DNA of 64,000 nucleotides. It comes from Pasteurella multocida subsp. multocida OH4807 (lineage in GTDB: Bacteria > Pseudomonadota > Gammaproteobacteria > Enterobacterales > Pasteurellaceae). The DNA lies in the NCBI GenBank assembly GCA_000973525.1, contig CP004391.1:620001-684000 (forward strand), read 5' to 3'. Below are positions 52,558 to 62,763 of this stretch, one piece after another (the first letter of the stretch is position 1; the number at the start of each line of letters is the position of its first letter). The notes beneath the pieces were generated by a model. That model worked only from the letters and a program-made list of their open reading frames with translations, was not told the DNA's origin and ran no database searches. The position numbers were made by a program, and so were the translations under genes.

Positions 52558-53550
52558 ATGAAAAAAACCGTATTAAGCGCAGTCGCTTTAGCAGTAGGTC
52601 TAGGTGTTGCTGCCTCAGCAGCTCAAGCAGCAGATCGCATTGGTGTAACCATTTACAAATATGACGATAACTTCATGTCACTGATGCGTAAAGAAATCAA
52701 TAAAGAAGCTGAACAATTCAAAAACATTGAGTTATTAATGAATGACTCACAAAACGCACAAGCTGTACAAAATGACCAAGTCGATGGTTTGATTTCTAAA
52801 GGTGTAAAAGTATTAGCAATCAACTTAGTAGACCCAGCAGCGGCACCAACTATTATCGGTAAAGCAAAACCAGATGACATTCCTGTTGTGTTCTTCAACA
52901 AAGATCCAGGTGCAAAAGCGATTGGTAGCTATAAACATGCATACTATGTGGGCACAGATCCGAAAGAGTCTGGCTTAATCCAAGGGTCATTAATTGCAAA
53001 ACATTGGAAAGCTAACCCAGCATACGACTTAAACAAAGATGGTAAAATCCAATATGTGTTATTAAAAGGCGAACCAGGTCACCCAGATGCTGAAGCACGT
53101 ACTAAATTCGTTATCGAAGAATTAAATAACAAAGGTATCCAAACTGAACAATTATTCATCGATACGGGTATGTGGGATGCCGCATTAGCGAAGGATAAAA
53201 TGGATGCGTGGTTATCAAGTTCTAAAGCAGGTCAAATCGAAGTGATCATCGCAAACAACGATGGTATGGCGATGGGTGCATTAGAAGCTACTAAAGCGCA
53301 CGGTAAAAAATTACCAATCTTCGGTGTGGATGCGTTACCTGAAGTATTACAGTTAATCAAAAAAGGTGAAATCGCAGGGACAGTATTAAATGATGGTGTG
53401 AACCAAGGTAAAGCTGTTGTTCAATTAAGTAACAACCTTGCAAAAGGTAAACCAGCGACTGAAGGTACAAAATGGGAATTAAAAGACCGTGTTGTACGTA
53501 TCCCTTATGTGGGTGTTGACGCTGATAACTTAGGCGACTTCTTAAAATAA
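52558..53550 (+). CDS. mglB: MglB, periplasmic galactose/glucose-binding protein
   Basis: A 330-residue periplasmic binding protein with a 24-residue signal peptide (ASAAQA). The mature protein starts [16 protein letters not shown], as in E. coli MglB. The calcium-binding loop DLNKDGKIQ and the ligand-region motifs [17 protein letters not shown] and FGVDALPE are present. It delivers galactose to MglAC and in some bacteria serves as chemoreceptor ligand carrier. CAGGAG precedes the ATG. Codon usage is biased toward abundant-gene codons. Confidence 0.97.
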   Translation: MKKTVLSAVALAVGLGVAASAAQAADRIGVTIYKYDDNFMSLMRKEINKEAEQFKNIELLMNDSQNAQAVQNDQVDGLISKGVKVLAINLVDPAAAPTIIGKAKPDDIPVVFFNKDPGAKAIGSYKHAYYVGTDPKESGLIQGSLIAKHWKANPAYDLNKDGKIQYVLLKGEPGHPDAEARTKFVIEELNNKGIQTEQLFIDTGMWDAALAKDKMDAWLSSSKAGQIEVIIANNDGMAMGALEATKAHGKKLPIFGVDALPEVLQLIKKGEIAGTVLNDGVNQGKAVVQLSNNLAKGKPATEGTKWELKDRVVRIPYVGVDADNLGDFLK

Positions 53551-53579
53551 TAATCTATAACAATAAGTTGTAACTCTCA

Positions 53580-53598
53580 GGGGAGGTCAATCCTCCCC
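53580..53598 (+). terminator. Intercistronic hairpin between mglB and mglA
   Basis: GGGGAGG / CCTCCCC with a 5-base loop followed by TCTTTT. It probably attenuates or stabilises so that the binding protein is made in excess over the permease. Confidence 0.8.
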
Positions 53599-53618
53599 TC
53601 TTTTATGTGAGGTTGGAT

Positions 53619-55139
53619 ATGACCACTCAAATTCCAAATCAAGACAGTGAAATACTGCTCACAATGACCAATGTCTGCAAATCCTTCCCAGGTGTAAAAG
53701 CGCTAGACAACGCTAACTTAACCGTCCGCTCTCATTCTGTGCATGCCTTAATGGGTGAAAACGGTGCAGGCAAATCAACATTATTAAAATGCTTGTTTGG
53801 TATTTATAGCAAAGACGAAGGCGATATTCTCTTCTTAGGCAACCCTGTTAACTTCAAAACCTCAAAAGAAGCCTTAGAAAATGGGATCTCAATGGTCCAC
53901 CAAGAATTAAACTTAGTAAAACAAACGACCGTAATGGATAACCTCTGGCTTGGTCGCTATCCATTAAGAGCTGGTTTTGTTGATCACGGTAAAATGTATC
54001 GTGACACCAAAGCAATTTTTGAAGAATTAGATATTGATATCGATCCAAAAGAAAAAGTGGCAAAACTCTCTGTGTCACAAATGCAAATGATCGAGATCGC
54101 AAAAGCCTTCTCTTATAATGCCAAAATTGTGATTATGGATGAACCCACATCTTCTTTATCTGAAAAAGAAGTGGAACACCTTTTCAAAATCATTGCAAAA
54201 CTCAAAGAACGTGGGTGTGGCATTATTTATATTTCGCACAAAATGGACGAAATTTTTAAAATTTGCGATGAAATTACGATTTTACGTGACGGCAAATGGA
54301 TTAACACCGTTGAAGTCAAAAACACATCAATGGATCAAATTGTGTCAATGATGGTTGGGCGTGAACTTACACAACGCTTTCCACCTAAAACCAATACTCC
54401 GAAAGAAACGATCTTAACTGTAGAAAATCTCACTGCTCTGAATCAACCATCGATTCAAGATGTCAGCTTTGAACTACGCAAAGGTGAAGTATTAGGGATT
54501 GCTGGACTCGTTGGAGCAAAACGAACCGATATCGTTGAAACGATTTTCGGTGTACGTGAACGTAAATCTGGCGTGATCACACTGCATGGCAAAGAAATGA
54601 AAAACCGCAATGCGTTTGAAGCCATTAATAATGGCTTTGCATTGGTCACGGAAGAACGTCGTTCGACTGGGATTTATGCCAATTTAAGTATTGAGTTCAA
54701 CTCACTGATTTCAAATATGAAATCCTATATCAGTAAGTTTGGTTTATTAAGTAATGCCAAAATGAAAAGCGATACCCAATGGGTCATTGATTCAATGAAT
54801 GTGAAAACACCATCACATAAAACGAATATTGGTTCATTATCTGGCGGTAATCAACAAAAAGTGATTATTGGTCGTTGGTTATTAACTCAACCTGAAATCT
54901 TAATGCTAGACGAACCGACACGTGGTATCGACATTGGTGCGAAATACGAAATTTACCAACTCATTATGGAATTGGCGAAAAAAGATAAAGGCATCATTAT
55001 GATTTCTTCTGAAATGCCAGAATTGTTAGGGGTAACTGACCGTATTCTGGTAATGAGTAACGGTAAAGTCGCAGGCATTGTGAATACCGCAGAAACCTCA
55101 CAAGAAGAAATTCTCCAACTCGCTGCAAAATATTTATAA
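53619..55139 (+). CDS. mglA: MglA, galactose/methyl galactoside ABC transporter ATPase
   Basis: A 506-residue fused double ATPase. The first domain has Walker [10 protein letters not shown], the signature [16 protein letters not shown] and Walker [11 protein letters not shown]. The second has the degenerate A loop [10 protein letters not shown], the normal signature LSGGNQQK and [11 protein letters not shown], as in E. coli MglA and RbsA. I chose the ATG at 53619 with GAGG 7 bases upstream; the GTG at 53607 is an alternative. It energises MglC. Confidence 0.96.
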   Translation: MTTQIPNQDSEILLTMTNVCKSFPGVKALDNANLTVRSHSVHALMGENGAGKSTLLKCLFGIYSKDEGDILFLGNPVNFKTSKEALENGISMVHQELNLVKQTTVMDNLWLGRYPLRAGFVDHGKMYRDTKAIFEELDIDIDPKEKVAKLSVSQMQMIEIAKAFSYNAKIVIMDEPTSSLSEKEVEHLFKIIAKLKERGCGIIYISHKMDEIFKICDEITILRDGKWINTVEVKNTSMDQIVSMMVGRELTQRFPPKTNTPKETILTVENLTALNQPSIQDVSFELRKGEVLGIAGLVGAKRTDIVETIFGVRERKSGVITLHGKEMKNRNAFEAINNGFALVTEERRSTGIYANLSIEFNSLISNMKSYISKFGLLSNAKMKSDTQWVIDSMNVKTPSHKTNIGSLSGGNQQKVIIGRWLLTQPEILMLDEPTRGIDIGAKYEIYQLIMELAKKDKGIIMISSEMPELLGVTDRILVMSNGKVAGIVNTAETSQEEILQLAAKYL

Positions 55140-55163
55140 AACACAGAATTAAGGAAATAAATT

Positions 55164-56174
55164 ATGGCTGCGTTACAACAAAACAAATCCCTTGATTTCT
55201 TTAAACAAAATGCAATCTACTTTGTATTATTAATTTTACTCGGGATCATCATTGTTCAAGATCCAACCTTCTTGAACCTAAGAAACTTCAGTAACATCTT
55301 AACTCAATCATCAGTGCGCTTAATCATTGCATTAGGTGTGGCGGGCTTGCTTGTCACACAAGGTACTGACTTATCCGCTGGTCGCCAAGTTGGTCTTGCC
55401 GCGGTAGTATCAGCAACGCTACTCCAAGCAATGGACAACTTTAACCGCGTTTTCCCAGATCTTCCTGAATTACCAATTCCAGTTGTTATTTTAACAGTGT
55501 GTGCAATCGGTGCGGTGATTGGCTTAGTGAATGGTTTAGTTATTGCTTACCTCAATGTAACACCATTTATTGCCACAATGGGGACAATGATTATCGTATA
55601 TGGTATCAACTCGCTTTACTATGATGCAGTAGGTGGTTCACCTATCGCTGGCTTTAATGAAACATTCTCCACATTTGCACAAGGTTTCTTCAAATTTGGT
55701 TCATTCAAGCTCTCTTACATCACCATCTATGCCGCTATTGCAACCTTCTTAGTTTGGGTGCTCTGGAACAAAACTCGTTTCGGTAAAAACATCTTCGCTA
55801 TCGGTGGTAACCCAGAGGCAGCCCGTGTATCAGGTGTAAACGTAGCGCGCAATTTAGTGGTTATCTATATGATCGCAGGTATGTTCTACGGCTTCGGGGG
55901 TATGTTAGAAGCGGGTCGTATCGGCTCTGCAACCAACAACTTAGGTTTTATGTATGAGTTAGATGCGATCGCAGCTTGCGTGGTAGGTGGCGTATCATTC
56001 GCTGGTGGTGTGGGTACAGTTATCGGCGTAGTCACTGGGGTAATCATCTTCACGGTTATTAACTACGGCTTAACCTATATCGGCGTAAACCCATACTGGC
56101 AATACATTATCAAAGGTAGCATTATCATCTTAGCGGTGGCAATCGACTCCCTCAAATACGCGAAGAAAAAATAA
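55164..56174 (+). CDS. mglC: MglC, galactose/methyl galactoside permease
   Basis: A 336-residue membrane permease with about ten hydrophobic segments, of the RbsC/MglC family. VAGLLVTQGTDLSAGRQVGLAAV near residue 65 and the cytoplasmic motif AIGGNPEAARVSGVNV are diagnostic. Length equals E. coli MglC. AAGGAA precedes the ATG, 24 bases after mglA. It ends the mgl operon with a strong terminator. Confidence 0.97.
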   Translation: MAALQQNKSLDFFKQNAIYFVLLILLGIIIVQDPTFLNLRNFSNILTQSSVRLIIALGVAGLLVTQGTDLSAGRQVGLAAVVSATLLQAMDNFNRVFPDLPELPIPVVILTVCAIGAVIGLVNGLVIAYLNVTPFIATMGTMIIVYGINSLYYDAVGGSPIAGFNETFSTFAQGFFKFGSFKLSYITIYAAIATFLVWVLWNKTRFGKNIFAIGGNPEAARVSGVNVARNLVVIYMIAGMFYGFGGMLEAGRIGSATNNLGFMYELDAIAACVVGGVSFAGGVGTVIGVVTGVIIFTVINYGLTYIGVNPYWQYIIKGSIIILAVAIDSLKYAKKK

Positions 56175-56198
56175 CAACGCGTACTGCACTAGCAATCC

Positions 56199-56223
56199 AA
56201 AGGCGATTCTTCGAATCGCCTTT
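56199..56223. terminator. Terminator of mglBAC, convergent with mfd
   Basis: AAAGGCGATTC / GAATCGCCTTT with a 3-base loop and a T-rich tail, between mglC and mfd. Confidence 0.88.
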
Positions 56224-56263
56224 ATTTTGTGTGTTCTAAAACTAAATAATATGGTTGTGTGAT

Positions 56264-59200
56264 TTACCCTTGAATAATTTTTAGTAAATTCTCAACAAAA
56301 TCCAACCGCGCTTTATGGCTCGTGAAGGCTTTATTAAATCTAAATTTAGTTGGACCATCAAAACGATAAACCGTTGGTTCGGTTTGAATCAGTTGTAAGA
56401 ATTTCATCGGGTCTAATTCAGCACTTGGTGAAAACTCAATGAAACCACCTTGCGCATTCCCATCGATTTTTTGAATTTGAATAGTTTTTGCCATTTGGCG
56501 AAGTTCCGCAATTTGGAATAAATTGCGAGTAGCTTCAGGTAACGAACCAAAACGGTCAATTAATTCCACTTTTAATTCATCTAACGCATTTTTATTTTCA
56601 GCACCAGCAATACGTTTATAGAAAGACAAACGCATATTCACATCACCTAAATAATCTTCTGGTAACAAGGCAGGTAAACGTAAATCGATTTCCACTTGCT
56701 GTTGCGTTAACTCATCTAAAGACGGCTCACGCCCTGCTTTTAGGGCATTCACTGCACTTTCTAATAAATCCATATACAGCGAGAAGCCCACCGACTCAAT
56801 TTGCCCGCTTTGTTCTGAACCTAACAACTCACCCGCCCCCCGAATTTCCAAATCGTGAGTAGCCAAAATAAAGCCCGCCCCTAAATTATCTAAGCTTTCC
56901 AAGGCTTCAAGTCGTTTTTGCGCATCTTTTGTCATTGCTTTTGGCGGTGGTGTTAACAAATAGGCGTATGCTTGGTGATGCGAGCGACCAACACGTCCAC
57001 GCAATTGATGTAACTGTGCCAAACCAAAGTTATCCGCACGTTCGATAATAATCGTATTCGCCGTTGGTACATCGATCCCCGTTTCAATAATGGTTGAGCA
57101 CACCAACACGTTAAAACGTTGATGATAGAAATCTGACATCACACGTTCAAGTTCACGCTCACGCATTTGCCCGTGCCCCACTGTAATACGTGCTTCTGGC
57201 ACAAGTGCGGTCAATTTTTCTGCACAATTTTCAATGCTTGCCACATCATTATGTAAATAGTAAACCTGCCCACCACGTAAGATTTCACGCAAGATCGCTT
57301 CACGGATCACTAAATCATCTGCTTGTTTGACAAAGGTTTTAATCGTTAAACGACGTGCTGGCGGGGTAGAAATAATCGACAGATCACGGATGCCGTGCAT
57401 CGCCATATTTAAGGTACGAGGAATTGGCGTTGCGGTTAAGGTGAGAATATCAATATTGGCACGCAATTGCTTAATACGCTCTTTTTGGCGTACACCAAAG
57501 CGATGTTCTTCATCAATAATCAATAACCCGAGATCACTAAACTGTACATCCGATTGAATTAATTTATGCGTACCAATCAGAATATCCACTTTGCCTTCTG
57601 CCAGATTTTGTAGCACCTGTTTTTGTTCTTTGGCAGTTTTAAAACGTGAAAGCACTTCCACATTCACGGGCAAATTCGCAAAACGATCTTTAAAGTTTTC
57701 ATAATGCTGTTGAGCAAGCAAAGTTGTTGGCACTAACACTGCCACTTGTTTGTGGTTCATCACAGCTAAAAATGCGGCACGCATCGCCACTTCCGTTTTA
57801 CCAAAGCCTACATCACCACAAACTAAGCGATCCATTGCTTTGGGCTGACACATATCCGAAATCACCGCATGAATTGCCATTTCTTGATCGATTGTTTCTT
57901 CGAATGGGAAAGTGGCTGCAAATTGCTGAAATTCTTCACGATCATAATTAAAAGCAAAACCTTTCTGTGCCTCACGTTGTGCATAAACATCCAATAATTC
58001 AGCGGCAACATCACGAATTTTTTCTGCCGCTTTATGACGTGCTTTCACCCACGCATCACTGCCCAATTTATGTAATGGTGCGGTTTCATCAGAACCACCC
58101 ACATAACGGCTGATTAAATGTAAGGACGACACGGGCACATAAAGTTTGGACTCGTTCGCATAATTTAACAGCAAATATTCTGCGGTAATGCCACCGTTTT
58201 CGAGCGTAACTAATCCTGCATAACGCCCCACCCCGTGCTCTAAATGCACCACAGGCTGACCAATTTTTAATTCTGCAAGATTACGAATTAAGGTATCAGG
58301 ATTGACGGATTTTCGCTTATCTCGACTACGTTGCTGAACACGTTCGCCTAATAATTCCGTTTCAGTAATGAGGGCTACGGGCTGATCTTGCTGGACAATA
58401 AAGCCGTTTTCCAAGCCACTAATCAATACGTTAAATTTATCTTTCGCCTGTGAAAGTGCGGTGATTTTTGTCGCTGTGATTTTCAATGGAGAAAGTAAGT
58501 CGCGTAAGGTTTCACGGCGCCCCTCTGTTTCCACAGAGAAAACAATATTGCCTTTAAATTGCTCAGTAAATTGGCGTAACAGTTTTAATGGTTCTTTTTG
58601 TTGTGACTGAATAGTCAGTTCAGGCAATGCTTGTACGGCTAAATTTTTCTGACGCACTGATGAACGCACTTTTTCAGTATTAAAACTTATTCTTGGATAA
58701 CGTTTTAATTCACGATTAATTTCATCAATACGTAACCATAAACGTTCAGGCGCTAACAATGGACGCATCGGATCCACTTTGCGACTTTCGTAACGTTGTT
58801 GCGCATCTTGGTAAAAACGTTCGCCTTGCGCTTGAATATCACCCACATCGATCCACAAACTGTTTTGCGGCAAATACGCAAACAGCGTTGCCATTTGTTC
58901 AAAAAAGAGAGGCTGCCAATATTCAATGCCTGAAATTAATGTGCCTTTGCTGACTTGTTGGTAAATATGTTCAGGATCGCGACGAATCTCGCCAAAGGTT
59001 TCTCGGAATTGAGAGCGGAAAAACTCAATGCCTTTTTCATCGGTCGGAAACTCGTGAGCCGGCAATAAATTAATTTCTTTGATTTCTTCTAACGTGCGTT
59101 GTGTGTCTACATCAAATGTGCGAATGGTATCAATTTCATCATCGAAAAAATCTAAGCGAAAAGGCACCGCACTTCCCATTGGGAAAAGATCTAACAATGC

Positions 59201-59701
59201 GCCACGCACCGCATATTCACCGTGTTCCAACACTTGTTCCACAGCTCGATAGCCTGCACTTTCCAACTGCAAACGCATTTTATTGATTTGTAAACGATCA
59301 CCTTTTTTAATTAACAGCACATTATGTTGTAAAAATTCTGGTGGGCATAAACGCTGCATTAGCGTAGTAATCGGTAAAATCAGTATGCCTTTTTGACGCT
59401 GTTGCAACTGAAATAACGCACTTAAACGGGAGGAAATAATTTCTTGATGAGGAGAAAACGCATCATAAGGCAGGGTTTCCCAATCGGGAAAAAATGTAAT
59501 TGGCTGTTGGCTAAATTGCGATAAAACTTTTTCTAAACGCACCGCACTTCGTGTATCTGCCGTCAACACCACCGTCAGCCCAGAATATTGGCTGGCAATT
59601 TCATTAATCGCTAACGCATCTGCGCCTGCTAATACATTGCCTAAAATTTTATGGTCATTGGCTTCTGTCGGAATAGCTAAATCGAAATATGTGGTTGTCA
59701 T
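56264..59701 (-). CDS. mfd: Mfd, transcription-repair coupling factor
   Basis: A 1145-residue ATPase that removes RNA polymerase stalled at DNA damage and recruits UvrA. UvrB-homology at the N-terminus (FPDWETLPYD), the RNA-polymerase-interacting CarD-like domain around residues 475-560 (GQPVVHLEHGVGRYAG), the RecG-like motor with Walker A GDVGFGKTEVA and DEEHRFGV, and the C-terminal TRCF domain are in order. E. coli Mfd is 1148 residues. Four uptake signals lie inside. Confidence 0.98.
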   Translation of the reverse strand: MTTTYFDLAIPTEANDHKILGNVLAGADALAINEIASQYSGLTVVLTADTRSAVRLEKVLSQFSQQPITFFPDWETLPYDAFSPHQEIISSRLSALFQLQQRQKGILILPITTLMQRLCPPEFLQHNVLLIKKGDRLQINKMRLQLESAGYRAVEQVLEHGEYAVRGALLDLFPMGSAVPFRLDFFDDEIDTIRTFDVDTQRTLEEIKEINLLPAHEFPTDEKGIEFFRSQFRETFGEIRRDPEHIYQQVSKGTLISGIEYWQPLFFEQMATLFAYLPQNSLWIDVGDIQAQGERFYQDAQQRYESRKVDPMRPLLAPERLWLRIDEINRELKRYPRISFNTEKVRSSVRQKNLAVQALPELTIQSQQKEPLKLLRQFTEQFKGNIVFSVETEGRRETLRDLLSPLKITATKITALSQAKDKFNVLISGLENGFIVQQDQPVALITETELLGERVQQRSRDKRKSVNPDTLIRNLAELKIGQPVVHLEHGVGRYAGLVTLENGGITAEYLLLNYANESKLYVPVSSLHLISRYVGGSDETAPLHKLGSDAWVKARHKAAEKIRDVAAELLDVYAQREAQKGFAFNYDREEFQQFAATFPFEETIDQEMAIHAVISDMCQPKAMDRLVCGDVGFGKTEVAMRAAFLAVMNHKQVAVLVPTTLLAQQHYENFKDRFANLPVNVEVLSRFKTAKEQKQVLQNLAEGKVDILIGTHKLIQSDVQFSDLGLLIIDEEHRFGVRQKERIKQLRANIDILTLTATPIPRTLNMAMHGIRDLSIISTPPARRLTIKTFVKQADDLVIREAILREILRGGQVYYLHNDVASIENCAEKLTALVPEARITVGHGQMRERELERVMSDFYHQRFNVLVCSTIIETGIDVPTANTIIIERADNFGLAQLHQLRGRVGRSHHQAYAYLLTPPPKAMTKDAQKRLEALESLDNLGAGFILATHDLEIRGAGELLGSEQSGQIESVGFSLYMDLLESAVNALKAGREPSLDELTQQQVEIDLRLPALLPEDYLGDVNMRLSFYKRIAGAENKNALDELKVELIDRFGSLPEATRNLFQIAELRQMAKTIQIQKIDGNAQGGFIEFSPSAELDPMKFLQLIQTEPTVYRFDGPTKFRFNKAFTSHKARLDFVENLLKIIQG

Positions 59702-59802
59702 AACTGCGGTGTATGTTGAGGTAAAATAAAGTGAAAAAGTAGTCGGTAGTATAGCGTAATCTCGCTTTTTTTCAATAAACTATCTGTATAAAAGCACAGT
59801 AA

Positions 59803-59827
59803 AAAAGCCAAGTTGAACTTGGCTTTT
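59803..59827 (-). terminator. Terminator of the 62-residue protein gene
   Basis: AAAAGCCAAGTT / AACTTGGCTTTT in direct apposition, immediately downstream of the small gene; also suited to plus-strand transcripts. Confidence 0.78.
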
Positions 59828-59833
59828 GTCGTG

Positions 59834-60022
59834 TTATTCCACTTTCTTTTTCGCTTCTTGTGCGGCTTTTTCTTCAGGTGTCCAATTTTCATCAAACTTA
59901 ACCACAGGCACACAGCAACATCCCCTGCCACCACCACGCTCTACGCCGATGTCTTTACAAAATTTACTGTATTGCTCCCATGCTTTGCGCAATAAACCTT
60001 TTTTCTTTACTTGTTCGGTCAT
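59834..60022 (-). CDS. Small conserved-looking protein with a Cys-Cys-Cys motif
   Basis: A 62-residue cytoplasmic-looking protein with a basic N-terminus (KKKGLLRKAWEQYSKF), a central GGGRGCCCVPVVKFDENW and a Lys/Glu-rich tail. An AAGGAG motif is well placed before the ATG at 60022 and a terminator follows, so it is a genuine gene. It resembles the small Pasteurellaceae DUF5363-type proteins as I remember them, but the assignment is tentative. The triple cysteine suggests metal or thiol chemistry; this is a guess. It lies between tmcA and mfd. Confidence 0.75.
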   Translation of the reverse strand: MTEQVKKKGLLRKAWEQYSKFCKDIGVERGGGRGCCCVPVVKFDENWTPEEKAAQEAKKKVE

Positions 60023-60060
60023 GTTGCGTTCTCCTTTTTATCGAATAATATAAGTGAATA

Positions 60061-62010
60061 TCATAAAACGATCGTATGATTTTGCAACATTTTATTGACT
60101 TCTTCACGACAGATTTTTAACCAATTTTTCTTGCCGCCCATTTCAGCCACCACACATTGTTGTTTATTAAAAAAAGCGGTTAATGTTGGACAATCTTTGC
60201 TATCAGATAACGTGACTAAGCGTTGAATTGCGGCAGTCGTTCCAGCTAACGATCCGTGAAAGTGAGCAAAATGCTGCAACATTTGAAGATCTTGTTCTGT
60301 CAGTGCCCAATCGATATTCGTAGGAAACTGAGTTGCTAGCGGATGAAATGACAAACCAACATTGCGTTCAAACTGTTGTTTAGCTTGTTGGCAAAGTTGC
60401 TTACCTTGTGCAGTTAAAGGTTTAAGTGCAATCACGGAATAACAACCACTACTGGCTTCTTTTTGCTCGCCTAAATGGACAAAATCAAAACCGCACTTTT
60501 GCCAAAATTGCGCCAGTTGCTCGGTGTAACCAAAACTCACAGACAGAAAATCCACATCTGCGTTTTGGGTGATTTCATTGATGAGTTGCTGCCCTATGCC
60601 TTGTTGCTGCCAATCAGGCTGAATTGCAATACGGGAAATCCGCAATGAAGATAAACGGCAAGCCTGTTGCAAATTGCCTTGATAACAAAGCGCTTGAGCA
60701 ACCAAATTCCCTCTTGGACGACGCACACCACGCGCAATATCCAAAATGAGAGCGTCGGACTGCATATTTCCTTCTTCCACCAGCCATACGCCGCCCACTA
60801 AATCAGATTGCGTTTCTGCGAGATAAAATTGCTGTTTCGGTGCATCAAATAAACGGCGTAAATCGAGAGGTGAAGTTCGATAATGCGCTAAGGTGAGTAA
60901 ACCATAAAATTCAGAAACTTTGTTTTTCTCTACTATCTCATTCTGTGAATAAAACTGAATCTGAGTAGCACCTTGCAGATCATTTTGCTGTAAAAAAGCA
61001 TCTTCTGCATCGAGCATTAAAAGATCATCAAGAAAGGCTTCTAATTTGTCGTTCGCTTGCCAACGAAGTGGCTGATGAAGCTCAAAATGCACAAAAGTGC
61101 GGTGCAAATTCGCCAAAAATTTGAGTAAAAAACCACGTCCTGTCCCTTCATAACTTTGAATGGTGGTGGTGCAAAGAATACGCTTGAAAGCTGAAGTGAG
61201 CTGTTCTAACAAAGTGAGCGGGATCATCGCTGCTTCATCAATCAACAACCATTTATCTGCAAACTGATTAGGATTTTGCGTAATTTGCTCACAGAGTAAA
61301 TCTGGTGGCATAAAATCCAGTTCAGCCTCTGCAAAATCTTGCAAAATATTGACTGCACTTTTATTCGGTGCTGTCAAAATCAAAGATTGATTGCGTTGCA
61401 TTAAACGCTTTGCCCAAAAACCCGCTAATGCGGATTTGCCCCGCCCACGCTTCGCTGTCACAATCAATACATCTTCTGTTGTATCCTTTATCGCTCGTAA
61501 TAACTGATGTTGGTCTGCGGTAGGAGGTTGCTGAAAATCCGTCTCATTTTCTACACTCTGTGGCAATACAATTTGTGGAAAAATTGAGTCATAAATTGGA
61601 AAACCGTGCTCTTGCACCTTTTGTTGAAAATACTGAATAAAGTGCGGTGTTAATATCGGGTGATTTTCTCCCGACCAACGCAAAGAATCAGGATCTTGCC
61701 ATTGCACCAATTCACTCCAGCAATTCAACAACACGATGAGCGTTCCGCCTTGTCGCAAGGTACCACTCGCAATGGCTAACGCATCAAGATTTAGCCCCGC
61801 TCGGGCATCATAAACAATGAGAGTAAACTCTTGTCCTAAAAGATTTTTGGCTTTACTGAAAGGGAAAAGTGGAAAAGACAAAAAAGGCGGTAAATTGTCA
61901 CCAATCCATACCGCACTTTTTGTTTCAGGTAATGTCGCCAGTTGGTGCGATAATTTGCTCTCGTCACCTACCCAGAATTGGATATGTCGTGGTTTCGCTA
62001 TCTGCTTCAT
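60061..62010 (-). CDS. tmcA: TmcA, tRNA(Met) cytidine acetyltransferase
   Basis: A 649-residue enzyme that acetylates the wobble cytidine of elongator tRNA-Met using acetyl-CoA and ATP. A DUF1726 N-terminal region is followed by a RecD-like helicase domain, with Walker A TAKRGRGKSALAG and DEAAMIP. A GNAT acetyltransferase domain (ISRIAIQPDWQQQGIGQQLI) and a C-terminal tRNA-binding tail complete the chain. E. coli TmcA is 671 residues. Several uptake signals lie inside. Confidence 0.95.
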   Translation of the reverse strand: MKQIAKPRHIQFWVGDESKLSHQLATLPETKSAVWIGDNLPPFLSFPLFPFSKAKNLLGQEFTLIVYDARAGLNLDALAIASGTLRQGGTLIVLLNCWSELVQWQDPDSLRWSGENHPILTPHFIQYFQQKVQEHGFPIYDSIFPQIVLPQSVENETDFQQPPTADQHQLLRAIKDTTEDVLIVTAKRGRGKSALAGFWAKRLMQRNQSLILTAPNKSAVNILQDFAEAELDFMPPDLLCEQITQNPNQFADKWLLIDEAAMIPLTLLEQLTSAFKRILCTTTIQSYEGTGRGFLLKFLANLHRTFVHFELHQPLRWQANDKLEAFLDDLLMLDAEDAFLQQNDLQGATQIQFYSQNEIVEKNKVSEFYGLLTLAHYRTSPLDLRRLFDAPKQQFYLAETQSDLVGGVWLVEEGNMQSDALILDIARGVRRPRGNLVAQALCYQGNLQQACRLSSLRISRIAIQPDWQQQGIGQQLINEITQNADVDFLSVSFGYTEQLAQFWQKCGFDFVHLGEQKEASSGCYSVIALKPLTAQGKQLCQQAKQQFERNVGLSFHPLATQFPTNIDWALTEQDLQMLQHFAHFHGSLAGTTAAIQRLVTLSDSKDCPTLTAFFNKQQCVVAEMGGKKNWLKICREEVNKMLQNHTIVL

Positions 62011-62028
62011 TACATTGTCTATGTGGAT

Positions 62029-62763
62029 TTACCAACGGTCTAATGGGTGTTCCCAATCGATACTCACGTCTTTTTTCGGCTTGTAAATCGGCTCTTGTTG
62101 ACCGCTAATTTTACGTTCAATCGCCTCTTGTTGCTCACGAATCTTTCTTTCGATTGATTCTTGCTGATGACGGATTTTCTCTTCAATAGACTGCTGTTGT
62201 TGCTGAATACGGCGTTCGATTGGATTGCCCGATTGGGTTTCTAAACCACGCTGACGCTTACTTTCTTTAAAACGTTTGTTGTAGTTTTCTTTCAAATTAC
62301 GACATTCTGATTCACGAATATTAGTAATATCGTGTTTTAGCTGATTGTATTTGAACTGAAAATAACGATACGCTTCAGGGTCATCATAAATAGTTTTCGC
62401 TGACGATTTACCCACAATTTTTTCTAACTGTTCGTGAATCATTTCTTTGATCAACTGTTTTTCTAACGCGGTTAAACGCTCATCACGTTGTTGCCCCAAT
62501 TCTGGTAATAAACAATATTCCAAATTATTTTTTGCCAAAATAAAGCGGTTCATCTGGTCAGTCGAAATTCGATAATAACGGCTATTTTCACGGGTTTCAC
62601 GTGGATACTCAGGCTTATGTTTGCGATCTAATCTTGGCTCAAACGGTGGCTCATAAGATGGCGTATAGGCAGGTTGCTCTGGTTCATATTGTGGGTGAGG
62701 ATAATAGGTCACACACGCACTTAAACTCACAATCGATAACATCACCAGTAAATTTTTAAACAT
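62029..62763 (-). CDS. Putative lipoprotein with hendecad (11-residue) repeats
   Basis: A 244-residue protein with lipoprotein signal (acylated Cys17 in LSACVTYYP). A Pro/Tyr-rich linker (about residues 20-60), a central helical charged region with two cysteines (EYCLLPE and ESECRNL), then four tandem 11-residue repeats at residues 182-225 follow the pattern IERKI-x-x-QQ-x-x. Hendecads usually form right-handed or straight coiled coils. I recognise no family. It lies upstream of tmcA with only 18 bases between them, so co-transcription is likely. Probably an envelope-anchored structural protein; function unknown. Confidence 0.78.
   Translation of the reverse strand: MFKNLLVMLSIVSLSACVTYYPHPQYEPEQPAYTPSYEPPFEPRLDRKHKPEYPRETRENSRYYRISTDQMNRFILAKNNLEYCLLPELGQQRDERLTALEKQLIKEMIHEQLEKIVGKSSAKTIYDDPEAYRYFQFKYNQLKHDITNIRESECRNLKENYNKRFKESKRQRGLETQSGNPIERRIQQQQQSIEEKIRHQQESIERKIREQQEAIERKISGQQEPIYKPKKDVSIDWEHPLDRW
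62089..62220 (-). repeat. Four 33-base tandem repeats in the lipoprotein gene
   Basis: Four diverged units of 33 bases, each encoding the 11-residue pattern beginning Ile-Glu-Arg/Glu-Arg/Lys-Ile. Divergence at DNA level suggests the array is not very recent. Confidence 0.8.
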
